From NCBI RefSeq assembly GCF_010093595.1, contig NW_022985452.1:672451-736450 (forward strand): a DNA stretch of 64,000 bases, given 5' to 3'. The translations under genes were made by a program, and so were the position numbers. Each line of letters opens with the position of its first letter. Position 1 is the stretch's first letter. Under the pieces are notes generated by a model that saw only the letters and a program-made list of their open reading frames with translations, had not been told where the DNA came from and ran no database searches. The DNA is from Mytilinidion resinicola (lineage: Eukaryota; Ascomycota; Dothideomycetes; Mytilinidiales; Mytilinidiaceae). This document shows positions 12,957 through 24,908 of this stretch, in pieces.

Positions 12957-15900
12957 TCAATCTGGTCCCCGAAATGCCTCCATCTTGTCCCAGTCCATAT
13001 CGTCCCAGTCCATATCGCCCCAGTCCATATCGCCCCAGTCCATATCGCCCCAGTCCCATAACTCCTTTCTAAGTTCTTCAGATGCAATGTCCTCTTCTTG
13101 CGCCGACTTCTTGGCGTCGTCTTCGGGATTTGGACTCAATGGTGAACGCCAGATCGGTGGGTCGTGATAGTAAGGGCATTGGCCTTCTCGTCCTTTCCAG
13201 AGCCGTTCGAAACGTTCCCGTGTCCAGGCTTGCCCTATAAAAGTAGCCCTCCCATATTGAGGGGTTTTTCGAGGATATCCTTTCCGTATTGCGGATATAT
13301 CGTAGCCACAATAGGAGAGCACGGCGTCCCAAAGATCTCCTCGATACCCTTTTCGTCTACTATCACTGGTGCAGGTATAAGCGCTGTGAGAGATTGAGTT
13401 ACCGAGGTAGTCCGTTGAAAAGACATCTGCTCCACTTTGAATCAGAAGAATGAGAGCGGCGTACTCCCTCTCCGTCCGTGATGCCTTAACGTGGCGGATA
13501 GCAATATGAAGACAGGTTCTTCCACCTACGTCGCGAGCGTGGATGTTAGAGCCTGCGTCGAGCAGGAACTTGAATCTGGTTGCGTCAAAACCAGCACTAC
13601 AATTTTCCGCGAGCCGAAATAAAGGGTTGGTATCTTCGTAGGATGTCGGGTTCAAGTCAATGAATGGCCTCGCAAGATGAACTATCGCCTTGACATACTC
13701 CTGCTTTCATTAGCAAACGCAAACGTGGATTGAGGTTCAATTCAGGTACCAGACTTCCCGTGTCCACAACCTCAATCCAAGAACTTGACTCCTCAGTCGT
13801 TACGCCATCTATGCCATGCCACACCTTAGGGATGGAAGGGTCGGCACCAGCATACAAGAGCAGTCGCTTGCATTCAAGAAGACTTTCTTTAAGCTCGGTA
13901 TCCGACCCCATGTATGTCCATGGAAGAAATAATGCTAATCTGTATTTATGGTTATTTCAAGAGCTTTGTTATAGTGTCTCATCATGAATATCCGCACACT
14001 TCCTGCCACTGTTTGCGGTACTTTATGGTGGTTTCAGGCATCCAGGGCGAGTGGTTTTAGTTCCAATCTGCGTACACCCCTCTGCCGCTGCTTGGAGTGG
14101 CCTCGCGGCTTTACAAAAGGCTGGGCTTCAATTTGATTCGGGACAACTGGAACTCCCTTGAGGCACCACAAGTAGGGACCAGAAAGTGTTTAGGAATCCA
14201 TGACGAGACATTGTAAAGGCCAGGGTTGAATGCTACATACCCAGCATTCTTTCTGTCATCCGGAGCAAAAGCCACCTCATCAACATCTGCCCCATTCTCG
14301 AGGAGGAATTTACACATGCTAGGCTGTTCCATTGCATACTATAACATATAAGCACAGAGGCCCAGCGCCGAACGACTCAAGACTTACATGCAGTAAAGGG
14401 GTTCCCCAAGAGTCCCTATCTCTCAAGGTGGCCTCACCACGTGAGAGAAGTTGTTGAAGCTCTTCAACATCACCTTTCCTGACTACCGAGAAAATAGGAG
14501 AATCATCTGGTAGGGTCTTTCCAATGGAAACAAAAGGGTTTCGGCAGGAAAATCCAGTGGAGAGTCGGAACTGGCGAATTTGGGCAACGAGGACGTTGTT
14601 GAGATCCCCGTGCCTCACGAACGCCTTGATCCTTGTGATAGTTTCTATTGTGTCCAATTTCTCGTCATTGTTAGTATTGCTATCATGCTCGGATGTGATG
14701 CGTCTTTCCGTGATCGAAATGTTTGCTTTGTACAAAGTAGTCGAAACATCCATGTTCTTGCGCTTTTGGATGACCTTTTTGGCCTTGATTAGAGAGGACC
14801 GAGGGACTTCTTGTATGTTATTACGTGGTCTCATATGGATCGTAGCGTAGTGGAACGACATACAGGCTTTATTGACATCTACACTTTGCGATGCGGTAAT
14901 AATGCCGCATAGACGTTTCATGACACGGTTGTTGAACTCGTCTGGATCTGTCGTATCAATCTTGCGCTTTCCTAGGTCACTGCGCTTTGAGAGTTGATGC
15001 GACGATGATATTGATTGGAGAAGAAGATGAAGGTCGTCGATAATGCCATCCGCTTCTTCATCGCGCCAAGTCCGACCTTCTTCAAAATCAAGCTGACAGA
15101 GTCTTCTCAAGCTCTCCTGCAATCTAGAGTCTTCATCAGTAAATCGCTCATCGTCAATGTCCCGTGGGGTCTGCCTTCGCGGCGACGAAGGCCCTTGTGC
15201 AACGTTGGACTGGGTTGAAGAGCCAGAGATTTGGGCCTGAATAGCCTTGAGTAGTGTGAAGATGTCTTCGCTTCGGGTTTCTAATCCAGTGGGCGCGTTC
15301 TCTAATTTCTCTGCAATTGAGGTCACTGTATCCCGTATTTGATCGACCGTCGATGCTTTGAAACCCTGTAGGTTGCTGTTGATGATGGATACGTCCTCGG
15401 TTCGCTGCAGCAGAAGGGTGTTTTGCTGTTGATCGTGGACGGCCTGCTCGGAAAAAGCATTGTGAAGGTCAACAATTTTGTCTTTACACAACGCAGTGGT
15501 GTTTCTTCACAGTGTTGAGACAATCAGCGTTCGTTGGGGCATTTTCCGAAACATGGGCGCTTACGATTGCAATAGATTCAGCTGAACCCCAAGCAGTGTA
15601 CTGTGGTGGTTCACTTCTTGCCACACCTGCTTGATATCATCCTTCTTCAAGACTGTCTTGAGCCTTTTCCAGCCTTGTTTAACTTTCGCGTCTGCGGGAA
15701 TGATCTGGAGTTTGTTGATGTTCTTCTGGTAGCGCTGTACATCTCGACTGCAAGCCTGGATGAGGCTGATAATGTTTTGTAGATCAGCGTCGGGATCTGT
15801 CAATGCCCTACACGACTGAAGTTGCGTCAATATAGATTTGAGATCTGCGACAGCTGAAGCCAGCGATTTAACCCGCGGCGGTGCGTCTTTGACGCCGCTG

Positions 15901-15983
15901 ATGCTCTCGTAGAGAATTTTAGTGCCTTGCAGCGCGAATCCAACGATAGCAAGAACACTGGCACCCGCGCTGACAGCGTCCAT
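12957..15983 (-). CDS. HeLo-like N-terminal domain plus ankyrin protein
   Basis: Five exons on the minus strand (15565-15983, 14388-15504, 14115-14338, 13750-13939, 12957-13700) sum to 2694 bases, or 897 residues. The first ~140 residues (MDAVSAGASVLAIVGFALQG onward) match the fungal N-terminal domain found on STAND/NLR-like proteins (HeLo-like). A long charged, coiled-coil-prone linker follows. No NACHT or NB-ARC P-loop is seen. Ankyrin-type segments include VVRKGDVEELQQLLSRGEA, CKFLLENGADVDE, LLLYAGADPS, RFKFLLDAGSNIHARDVGG and LLIQSGADVFSTDYLGN. The C-terminus carries tandem WGDMD pentapeptides and ends in FRGPD. Intron lengths are 60, 49, 175 and 49. The donor of intron four is GTACCT, the weakest of the set. 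The architecture suggests a signalling or heterokaryon/immune-type role, which is inference only. Confidence 0.82.
12991..13060. repeat. 15-bp in-frame tandem repeat encoding WGDMD
   Basis: The unit CAGTCCATATCGCCC is repeated four times and partly a fifth on the plus strand. On the coding (minus) strand it encodes WGDMD-type pentapeptides just before the end of the ankyrin protein. Three units are almost identical, so the array is probably recent and length-variable. Confidence 0.9.
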
Positions 15984-16653
15984 TCTCAGTTTATCGGCAT
16001 GAAGACAGTAGGAAAGAATAGTAATTCGTTGAACTATCGTGATGTAGAAGGAGAAGATGAAAAGAAGAGAAACGCTGAGGCAATGAGGACAAGCCAGCAT
16101 AGCCCTGGCTTCTGGCGGCGGCGGTGTAGAAAGTTACTGACCAATGTCCTCGCTGTACGATCTGGCGGGTTTGCCCTGTACTTATTCTCGTTGTGATAGG
16201 ATGAGTAGGAATGCGCCTCGCTGCCTTTCTGCCTTCTCCCTTAGCGTTACTGCCTGAGGCGTCATCCCCGCACAACTCCGACTCACCCGTTTCTCCATTC
16301 AAATTCATCTCAACCTTCGATTTTCCATCACACGGCATTGCGGGAACATCGCTTATGTATAGACTTGTAGCAAAAATACATCTGTGAAAGTTACAACTAC
16401 ACTGGTCTTCGCTGGCTCTGCATCGCAAAGCAGAGGTTTTAATTGTCCCCCTGATTTATTCTACGTAGGGTTTGTTCTGTCAATTTGTGTACTTTCCAAG
16501 CTACAAGCATTGGTATCGACATGACCCCGATCCCTTTCTACATTACTTCATCCCCAATTCCGACATTACCTGGTATTTCAAGTTCTAAAAAACTGCATAC
16601 ACCGGAAATCAAAGCCCTGACATCTGCGCGAAACACGACCACAAACATTACCA
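15984..16653. other. Intergenic region
   Basis: It holds the promoter of the ankyrin gene at its low end and the 3' region of the P450 gene at its high end. No gene is seen. Confidence 0.5.
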
Positions 16654-18531
16654 TCAACCAACCTCTGTGGCAATTCCAAACAGGCTGACCTTCTTTTCAG
16701 ACGCCGGATCATGACCAAACGTCATCCGCTTCTCACGCTTATCCGCTTGCTCCGCCTGCTTCAAGAAGTCGGCGCGAGCCTTGATGTCTACGGCCTCTGC
16801 AATCTTCCACTGGTTCACGACTTCCATCCTCTTCCGCTCACTCCGGATCTCGAACGCCATTTCAAACGGATCTGGCTTGACGATAAGGAGTGAATTCGAC
16901 TTGTCGAGTGGAACCTCAATCTCTTCCCCGGTCTCCGGGTCTATCTTGCGCTTGAGATTGAAAGCCCAAGCAAGTCCGCCGGCAGCGAGTAGCATCTCGT
17001 CTTGCGTAATGGACATGCCAAGGCACTGTCTCTGACCCCACCCAAAGGACGTCATACCCTTGAGGTTAGGGAACTTTGTTAGGGGAACTTGGAAGGTAGG
17101 CCAAGGAGCTTCAAGCCAGCGCTCGGGACGGAAACTGTCCGGATCTGGGTACTTAACGGGATTGCGTAGAAAAGCAAAGTCGAGAGGGAGGATCCGGGTG
17201 CCCTTGGGGATGAACATGCCGTTGTACATGTCATCGATTTCGACTTCGTGGGCGACACCTACGGATCGTAGTCAGTGGCTGAAACTCCAAGTTGATGGCG
17301 AGATTAGCTTACCTGTAGGGACATTCGGCTTCCAACGCATAGCCTCCTTGATACACGCCCGCAGCGTCGGCAGATTCGGGGAGTCGTTCAGCGTAGGCAT
17401 ACGTTCGCCACAAGCCTGCTCAATCTCCCTCTGGCATTTCTCTAGCCACTGCGGATGATGGACCATACACACCAGGAAGTAGTACAGCGGGCCTGCCACA
17501 GTAAAGATTCCCACGAGCGCCATCATTCCGATGACCGACGACGCTTCGTATTCGCTAGAGATGTTGCTCGTACGGCCAATGCTTGCAGCCTCGAGATACT
17601 GTCGCGTGAAGCACGGACGCTGCTTCCCCTCTGCCATCTTCTGTTTCGTTTCCCGGAGTCGCGTCATCCACCACTCCTGTTGTTCGTCGTGTCGCTTGCG
17701 CTCAGCGATTTTCCAAGGGTTCATGAATGTTGGAAGATGCCACAATGGCGTCAGCACGTTGGTGATTGGACCAGCGGGAGACATCTGAGTGAGCAGCCCC
17801 CATGCGCTCTTCGTGCAGTAAGCGCTCAAACTAGGGTCGTCCCATGTAAGCTGGCACATGACCTTGGACGCCATGTCTTCGAGGGAGAAAGAGAAGTTGT
17901 CGGGTTCTTTCAAGAGATTGTAAAGCCACCGCTTCACTTCGAAGTCCATCAAGCCGTGATAATGTGCGTTGCTGGCTTCGGTGAGGTAGGCGTGGGTGAA
18001 CTTTCGTTGACGGGACCAGTATTCTGCGAACGAATGTAAGTGTGTGGAAGGAAGACCGAGTGTGTGATATAACGTTGATAAAAGAAAAGTGGCAGCAATT
18101 GGGAACACGCACGAAAAGTACAGCAGCAAGGGAGTCTACTTACCATTTCTACCCATCAATGGCAGGTACTCCATCGAACCATGCGTGCTCTTCGAATCAA
18201 ACAACGACCGGATCACTGGCCGATCCGAATATACCTTCGCTCGCTTGACCAGCAACTCCTCGGCCATTTTCTCATCTGAGACGATAACGAAGTTCGCACC
18301 GAGCATCTTTGTGCGATAGATGGGTCCGTATTCGTCGGCCCAGTCCTTGAATTTCAGCCACATGAAGTTGATTGGGAGATCGTGGACTCGGCCGACCCAG
18401 GGGATCATCCAAGGTCCTGGCATTCCTTGAACATTGAATTTGGCATTGCGACGAGTAATTGCGTCGGTGATGGCGTAGATGGCAACGCCGAAGATTGCAA
18501 CTGCAACGATGAGAATTGTGACGGGATGCAT
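16654..18531 (-). CDS. Cytochrome P450 monooxygenase
   Basis: Three exons on the minus strand (18144-18531, 17313-18023, 16654-17258) give 567 residues. The start is ATG 18531. The N-terminus is a membrane anchor (HPVTILIVAVAIFGVAIYA) followed by a proline hinge (MPGPWMIPWVG), as in microsomal P450s of the endoplasmic reticulum. The K-helix ExxR is EAMR at about residue 357, the PERW motif lies near 410, and the heme-binding loop FGWGQRQCLG near 447 holds the cysteine ligand. The I-helix reads MALVGIFTVAGPL and lacks the usual acid-threonine pair, which is unusual. The layout resembles fungal secondary-metabolism P450s. It heads a group of tailoring-type genes. The substrate is unknown. Confidence 0.92.
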
Positions 18532-18568
18532 GGTGGTGGTAGTGGTGGTGGTGGTGGTGGTGGTGGTG
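18532..18568. repeat. (GGT)n trinucleotide repeat in P450 leader
   Basis: About twelve GGT units, with one AGT, lie directly upstream of the P450 start codon. On the transcribed strand they read ACC repeats in the 5' leader. A length-variable leader could affect expression; this is inference. Confidence 0.85.
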
Positions 18569-20353
18569 GGTGATGTGGTACGAGTCGAGTGCAACCAAGG
18601 AGGCGATATAGTGAGCGTATGCTAACGAGAGACGGTTGACGTATAGTGAATTCCAGACGAGACAGAAGTGTCAAACTGCCGCGTAGTGATTGTCGAAGAG
18701 CAGAGAGTGAAGATTCACTCAATGCGTGGAACTGAAAATATGGTATGCGACTCGCCAGCAGTAAACAATATCCGCGAGGTGTTTAAAAACGGACAAATGA
18801 CAGCCCGATGGTGTAGCAAGATTTATCTGGGACCTTGAGGGGTCTCTGGGCATCTAGATCTTGAAATACATCCGCTGCACAGAGATATCATCAGGCGATC
18901 AGCTACGGGGAGCTCCAGGGCCAAACAGCGACCTATCTCCGACACCCTCGATAAACACTAACCCGAAGATCAAGTTGAAATCGAAGAGCCTATCTTCCCG
19001 CATCGACGTGGCATGCAGGAACTTTGATAGGGACGTTCGGGAATACCACCTAGATGTAGAGGCCGGTGGCAAGGCTCGGGAGCGGGTGGTGTGTGAATGG
19101 GCTGAGCAATCCCCAAGTACGTTGTCCAGGCATCGAAAGGGTTTCAATTGGCGCAACAACAGAAGTAAGGCCAATGAAAGAGGCGGAAGTGTGGTCATGA
19201 AGCTTTCACAGGGGTAGAGCTAGTGATGACAGTCACTTTTAGCTTCGAGCGGTTGTGATAACGAACTGTCTCCAGTTTTGGGTCGTTGACGACAACGCTC
19301 AGGGCTGGGACAAGGCTTTGGAAAGCTCACAGGGTTGCTAGCAGTGCTGTCACCCACTGTCATGTGGAGAGTCTGGTGAATTGTCTAGTTTACGCTCCCC
19401 CTCTCGACATTTGCCAAATATCATGCTCCCATGTTTTGGAATAGGCTCTAAGAATTCAGCGACTTGCCTATCACGCTTACCTCTAGTAGACTGACGCCAT
19501 GGTACTTAGGAAGCACCACATGTCAGCCTTGCGTATCGACATGACCAGTATCCAAGCCGCCCTTCTTACATGGTAGCTCTGGTTGGGTCCAACGCTTACG
19601 CAGGAGCGACTTCCGGCACTCTCTGTTACCTCAAACTCAAGGCCGATTGGTACCGTATGTGGCGCATTTAAGGGGCAGCCCTACCCGAGCGACGTACATG
19701 TGTCGGGTTTCCGCTACCTCGTGAGATTCACCAGATGACGTTGGTGAATTCATGATGCTGGCTCCACCTTACCCAGGACAACCCTGGGGCCGCCCGCAAC
19801 CCCACCCCGGTGTAGATACGCTACTGCAATCAAAACACCCCCAGAATAATTCCCCCCCGACGGCATCTGGGCCACTCGGGCTGGTCCGCGTCGATTGTGT
19901 GGATCCGTAGTAGCATTCCTCGCCTAGAGAGCTAGCTTCTTATTATGACCCCAACGCCAACACCCCTCTCTATGACCACTTCATCGGCCCAAAGAAAGCC
20001 GTAATTGACAACACATGCCTGTCAATGCATGGGTAGCTGATTCGAGTGTTGCTGTTGAGCCGTGCGAGACTCGGGTACCTGCCGTCTCGCGCCCGTTCTG
20101 GGCAACAACAAACTACCAGGTGCCTCATCTGAGGTAACGGCACCCCACCGCAAAACCCGTGAGACATCAACCTGCATTGACCGACATGCCGACTCCAAGC
20201 GGATTTGAAGTAGTGAATGCAGCCTGATAGTGGCGCAGCAGTAGAGCACTACCGCTGAAAGGTTCCTCCAGCTACTTCACCTCGCGTGCTGTGCCGCGAT
20301 ACTGACTTCGACACACCTCTCTTCATCACCACACCTGCAAGACTGCAGTCACG
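18569..20353. other. Divergent intergenic region
   Basis: It separates the P450 gene (-) from the FAD monooxygenase gene (+) and should hold both promoters. An open frame near 18861-19217 has no recognisable features. No repeat or RNA gene is seen. Confidence 0.5.
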
Positions 20354-22063
20354 ATGCCACACTCACTCACTCACGAGGACTCGGCCATGTCTTCCAAAAG
20401 GGTTGGAGAGTACCCAAAGACAGGAATCGATGTTCTAGTCGTAGGTACCGGCCTGGCAGGTTTAACGGCTGCGATCGAATGCGTTCGCAAAGGCCACAAT
20501 GTCAGAGTCCTCGAGCGCAATGCAACTATTAACACTGCTGGTAAGTGTGTCTCTCGCAACTAACTCTAACCTTTACCCTCGGATATCATTAAACAAGCTT
20601 GCAGGTGACATGTACTTCATGGGCTTAAGCGCTACCCGCTTCTTCAAGCATTGGCCCGAACTCGCAAAGGAATACGACGAGATCTCACTGCACAATGCCT
20701 GGATTGAGACTTTCAAGCATACCGGCGAGGTTGTGATCACGCCGAAGAAGGTCGCCGACAGGCTCAAGGCAGATGGCCTGGACCCCAAGACTCCCCCCGG
20801 TACCTTCCAGATGCGGCCGCTCATCTACAAGATGTTTGTGCGCCAGCTTGAGCGACTCAATATCCCAATAGAATTCAATCGCCGCGTAGTCGATTATTTC
20901 GAGGATGAGAAGACCGGTAAGGGTGGCTGTGTCACTGAGGACGGGAAGCGGTACGAAGCTGATGTCGTGATTGCCGCTGATGGTGTGGGCTCGAAGTCGC
21001 AGCAGCTCGTTGGAGGTCAGGTTCGCGCTAGGTCTTCTGGTCGAGCTATGTGGCGTGCTGCATTCCCAATTGAGCATCTGGACCAGAATCCGGAGGTGAA
21101 GGAGTTCTTCAAGATGATGCCCGGCAACGAGCCAATCGTGCGGACATGGCTAGGGTAAGTTGTAAGAGCGCTATGCAGCACCGAAATCAATCCTAACACG
21201 TACAAGGCCTTCCACATACGCTCTGACGCTCACTCGCGAAGACGTGATGGTCTGGATTGTCAACCACGATGTAATTCTCCCGGATCTTGCCTCCGATAAT
21301 TAGCGCTAACGTCCCAGGTCACGGGAACTGAGGCGGAGAGCTGGAACCACACCATCGACAAGAAAGAAGTCCTCGATGGTCTAGATAAGATGCCAGGCAT
21401 GGAGAAACACAAATGGGCGCCAATCTTCAAGGACCTCGTCAACTGCACTCCTCCTGACACCATCATCAACTTCGAGCTCCTCTGGCGCAACCCCCAACCC
21501 AAGTGGTGCTCTCCTGGTGCCCGGGTCATCCAAATAGGAGATAGCGCACACTCCTACCTCCCGGCGTCCGGAAATGGCGCCACTCAGGCGATTGAAGATG
21601 CCATATCTCTAGCGTCATGTCTCCAGGTCGGTGGCGCTGAGAACGTGCCGGATTCCGTGCGTGCACATATTCGATTCCGGTGAGTCTCCTCTCCATAATA
21701 CTGTTGTCCATCAGTACTGATACTTACCGCAGCTTCATCCGCAACTCCTGCGCACAGAAGCTAGGCTTCTCCAACGCCGAGCTGCTCCAAGACACGGACT
21801 GGGACAAGGTGAAGCTGAACCCCCGCCGCGCAGCTCCGCGTCTACCAAAGTGGGTCTGGGAGCATGATCCTGAGGCGTACGCGCATGAGAACTATGCCAA
21901 GTGCGTGAAGAGCATTAAGGCAGGTGTTGCGATGGAGGATGAGACTTCGTTCCCGCCGAATTATCCGAAGGGCTATAGGTACAAGCCATGGAATATCGAG
22001 GATATTATGGAGGATATGAGGAACGGGAAGGAGATTGACCTGGGTCCGGGTGATTGGAATTAG
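20354..22063 (+). CDS. FAD-dependent aromatic-type monooxygenase
   Basis: Five exons (20354-20540, 20605-21154, 21207-21270, 21318-21679, 21733-22063) give 497 residues. All three signature motifs of the p-hydroxybenzoate/salicylate hydroxylase class are visible: GTGLAG at residues 31-36 for the ADP part of FAD, the DG motif in DVVIAADGVGSKS, and the GD motif in VIQIGDSAHSYLPASGNG near residue 340. The introns are 64, 52, 47 and 53 bases, all GT-AG. No transmembrane tail is seen, so the enzyme is probably cytosolic. It would use NAD(P)H and O2 to hydroxylate a substrate, commonly a phenol or polyketide. Its neighbours suggest a tailoring role. Confidence 0.92.
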
Positions 22064-22666
22064 GTCTGCGCTCTTGGGCTTGCTAGGTGAAGGAGAAATG
22101 GATGCGAGGCGGTGCTTGGGTCTTGATTCATACTGAGATCATCAGGCTTCCCGTGTCTTTCACATAGACAAGATTCCAAAATGTTGATGTTCTTGAAGCT
22201 GTGCAGATGCAAGTTCAAAGTTGGCAAACCAGAAAAGTGATGACGGCACCATGGATTTAGTACGCCGCTGTCACGTGCCAATTGCTAGAGTGTCCGGCGC
22301 GAAAAATCTGCTTTATATTCTAGACGTTCATGTCATGTCAAGCTACTAACTATCTTGTAAAGGTAACATGTTATAAAGGAAGGCTAGTTAAATGAGAAAC
22401 GAGAGCCACTGAACTTTAGATTTGACAACGAACAACATTGCTATTACAAAACTTTCACAATTCGTTCTTCATTAGGTGCAAACAACCGGAAGATATATTA
22501 TTAATAAAAGAGCGTCGCTAGCATCGACTATTATGGAACGTGGTACGCATCAATCCCAGTACCAGCACTCAAGAAATCGATCGGAACCACCTTTGAGGCG
22601 ACCTACATAACCATGAAACGTCGTCGAGTATCCGCCCCACGGACTCTATGGCGTTCTAGCACAGCC
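22064..22666. other. Convergent intergenic region
   Basis: It lies between the 3' ends of the monooxygenase and NmrA-like genes and is AT-rich around 22300-22520. No gene is seen. Confidence 0.5.
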
Positions 22667-23689
22667 TTACCCCTTCATCGCTACCGTATTCCCATTACCC
22701 TTCAACGGATCAACCCACTTCTCACCCCTTTCCACAAACGCGCTTCTCTCCCTCAGCCAAGTCTCAAAGTCCATCACGCCCTCTTTCCCATTCAAGTCCT
22801 CAACATCAACCCCATACCCATCCGTCGCAAACCACGTAAGCATCAAATTAACCTCCTTCACCAACCGCATCAGCACACTCCCAAACACCCAATACGTCGC
22901 CGGCGCCCCGCTCCCCGTAGCCTTCTTAAACGTAGCATCCAACTCCGCAAACGTCAACCTCGCCCCAGCAATCCCAATCGCAGTGCAGAAATACCGCGGG
23001 TCCGTCGGCGCCGTGAATGCCTTCTGCGCGAACCGCCCAATATCAACCACGCTGACCCACTCGTTCGGCTTCTCGCCCATGGTGTCGCGCATCGCCGCCA
23101 GGAAGACCTTCGTCGGCATGCCCGGGAGCAGATTCTCCATAAACGCAACCGGGCGCAGGACCGTCCAGCTCATCTTCCCGCCCTTGGCCCCAGCCGTGTC
23201 TCGCAGGTGGTGCTCGATGCGGTGCTTGCTCTGGAAATGCGGGATCGGGGTCTCGGCGTCCCAGGAGACCTTGTCGCCGCCGCGGTCGACGGAGCTGTAG
23301 ACGAGGTGCTGCACGCCGCGGGTGATGCTCTCGTCGATGAGGCCCGTCCCCTGCGCGATTTCGCTGTCGAAGGTCACGCCCGTGCCCATGGAGATCTGGA
23401 CGGAGTAGACTCCCCAGATCTTGGTGGTGCCGTGGTTGGCTTGCTCGAGGACTTTCTCGGCTTGGGTGAAGATCTCGGGAATGGCGTTGAGGTCGCCTTG
23501 GACGAGTTTGAGGCCGGGGTACTTCTGCTCGAGTTTCTGGGCAGCGGGGGAGGAGACGTTGCGGGTGACGGCTAAGAGGAGGAATTTCTTTTCAGAGCGT
23601 GAAGCATCTTCAGCGTGTAGGGCAGCGATGACGGCTGACCCCTGATTGCCGGTTGCGCCAGTGATAAGAATGGGTTTTGGGGTGTCCAT
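22667..23689 (-). CDS. NmrA-like NAD(P)-binding protein
   Basis: A single exon of 340 residues starts at ATG 23689 (MDTPKPILITGATGNQG). An in-frame ATG at 23770 would add 27 residues, but the shorter start places the Rossmann motif GATGNQG in its usual position near the N-terminus. VYSVQI, HLVYSSVDRGG and SWTVLRPVAFMENLLPG are typical of the NmrA/HSCARG branch of atypical short-chain dehydrogenases, which often sense NAD(P) redox state rather than catalyse. Family members are frequent in fungal secondary-metabolite clusters. It is convergent with the FAD monooxygenase. Confidence 0.9.
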   Translation of the reverse strand: MDTPKPILITGATGNQGSAVIAALHAEDASRSEKKFLLLAVTRNVSSPAAQKLEQKYPGLKLVQGDLNAIPEIFTQAEKVLEQANHGTTKIWGVYSVQISMGTGVTFDSEIAQGTGLIDESITRGVQHLVYSSVDRGGDKVSWDAETPIPHFQSKHRIEHHLRDTAGAKGGKMSWTVLRPVAFMENLLPGMPTKVFLAAMRDTMGEKPNEWVSVVDIGRFAQKAFTAPTDPRYFCTAIGIAGARLTFAELDATFKKATGSGAPATYWVFGSVLMRLVKEVNLMLTWFATDGYGVDVEDLNGKEGVMDFETWLRERSAFVERGEKWVDPLKGNGNTVAMKG

Positions 23690-23770
23690 GATTGAGGTTG
23701 GGAGACGACGGAAAGAGCTGGACGTGGTGATAAGGTCTACTTTAGAGCGGGAAGGCTCAACGTGAGACAT

Positions 23771-24908
23771 TCAGGGAATAGGTGTGCAGTGAGTTATACG
23801 CTACGGATGCATTCATGCGTTCATGCACGCGGCGATCTGTCAAATGCTGCTCGGGCATATTGCCACGCTAGATTGACTGTCGTTCACCTCTATCACTCAG
23901 GGCACTACCTGTCAAGTTTACTCGGGCCTAGTATTTCTCAATTCTTTCTACCGTCTTCCCTGCTTCGCAAGAATATGCCGTGTCCTGGGAGGAAAGTAGG
24001 CTGTTTTCTGGTAACTATGCAGTAAGCTTTGAAATCATTGCAGTCTCGAAGCCCACGGGGCAGATCGGTCGGTCTCACGAACAGCCCGGAGTGCCGATAG
24101 TTACGGCTGTAAGCACACCCCGGTACATTTGGACAGCTCCCCGGAGAACCATGCTGTGACCGTCTGCAAGGTGCATGCCAATGGCGTCTCAGGTGCATCG
24201 CATGGCGTGCCCCTAAAGCTCTAGCAGGGAGAGACATTGTCGAAAGCTTAAGGATATCTAAACTGGGGGCACTTATCACCAACCTATCATAATACCTTGA
24301 AAGCTGCTTGAAACCGCGGTATCTAGTCTTCCCCGGAGCAATTCCCAACCCCCTGAGTATGCCATCACTATGTCTGAGAAGTAGGCTTATCCAGGGTGTG
24401 TATGCCACTCATTCCCGCTTCCACATCGAGTCGGGCTTTCCAAGTGGTATAGAACGACTATACTGTAGTAAGTCTCCAACCGTTTGCATCTCTAGGTCGT
24501 GACGTTCACGACCCGGATACGCGATGCGCTAGAGCTGCATACCCGCCACTAGGAATGGTGCTAATGTCAATCTAGACCACCACTTCTGATGCAGCTGTCT
24601 GATGCACACCACCCAAACACCATGCATTGCGCCGTCGTCGGGCCAATATCCCCCGGCATATTCAGACCAACATCCTTGACACCCCAAGCTACTCACAACC
24701 GTGGTGGAGAACCGAAAGCCTGGTGTTTGGACGCCAAAATGGAATCACTCACCCAAATCCGGCCATATCTCTAGGACTAGTCCACCGGAGGCTCGGAGGA
24801 AGCACCGACACCACACACTCGCACGACGGTCGCAGACATCTCAGCATTCGTACACGCCTTCGTACATACGTCGTACATATATATTAGCAATATCAGCAGG
24901 TCTTCGGG
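23771..24908. other. Divergent intergenic region
   Basis: It lies between the NmrA-like gene (-) and the SnoaL-like gene (+). No repeat, RNA gene or coding exon is recognised. Confidence 0.5.

Noticed and set aside
18861..19217. 118-codon open frame between the P450 and FAD monooxygenase genes
   Set aside because: No recognisable features; it lies in the shared promoter interval.
22613..23575. 320-codon plus-strand frame opposite the NmrA-like gene
   Set aside because: Arg/His/Pro-rich shadow of the minus-strand NmrA-like coding sequence.
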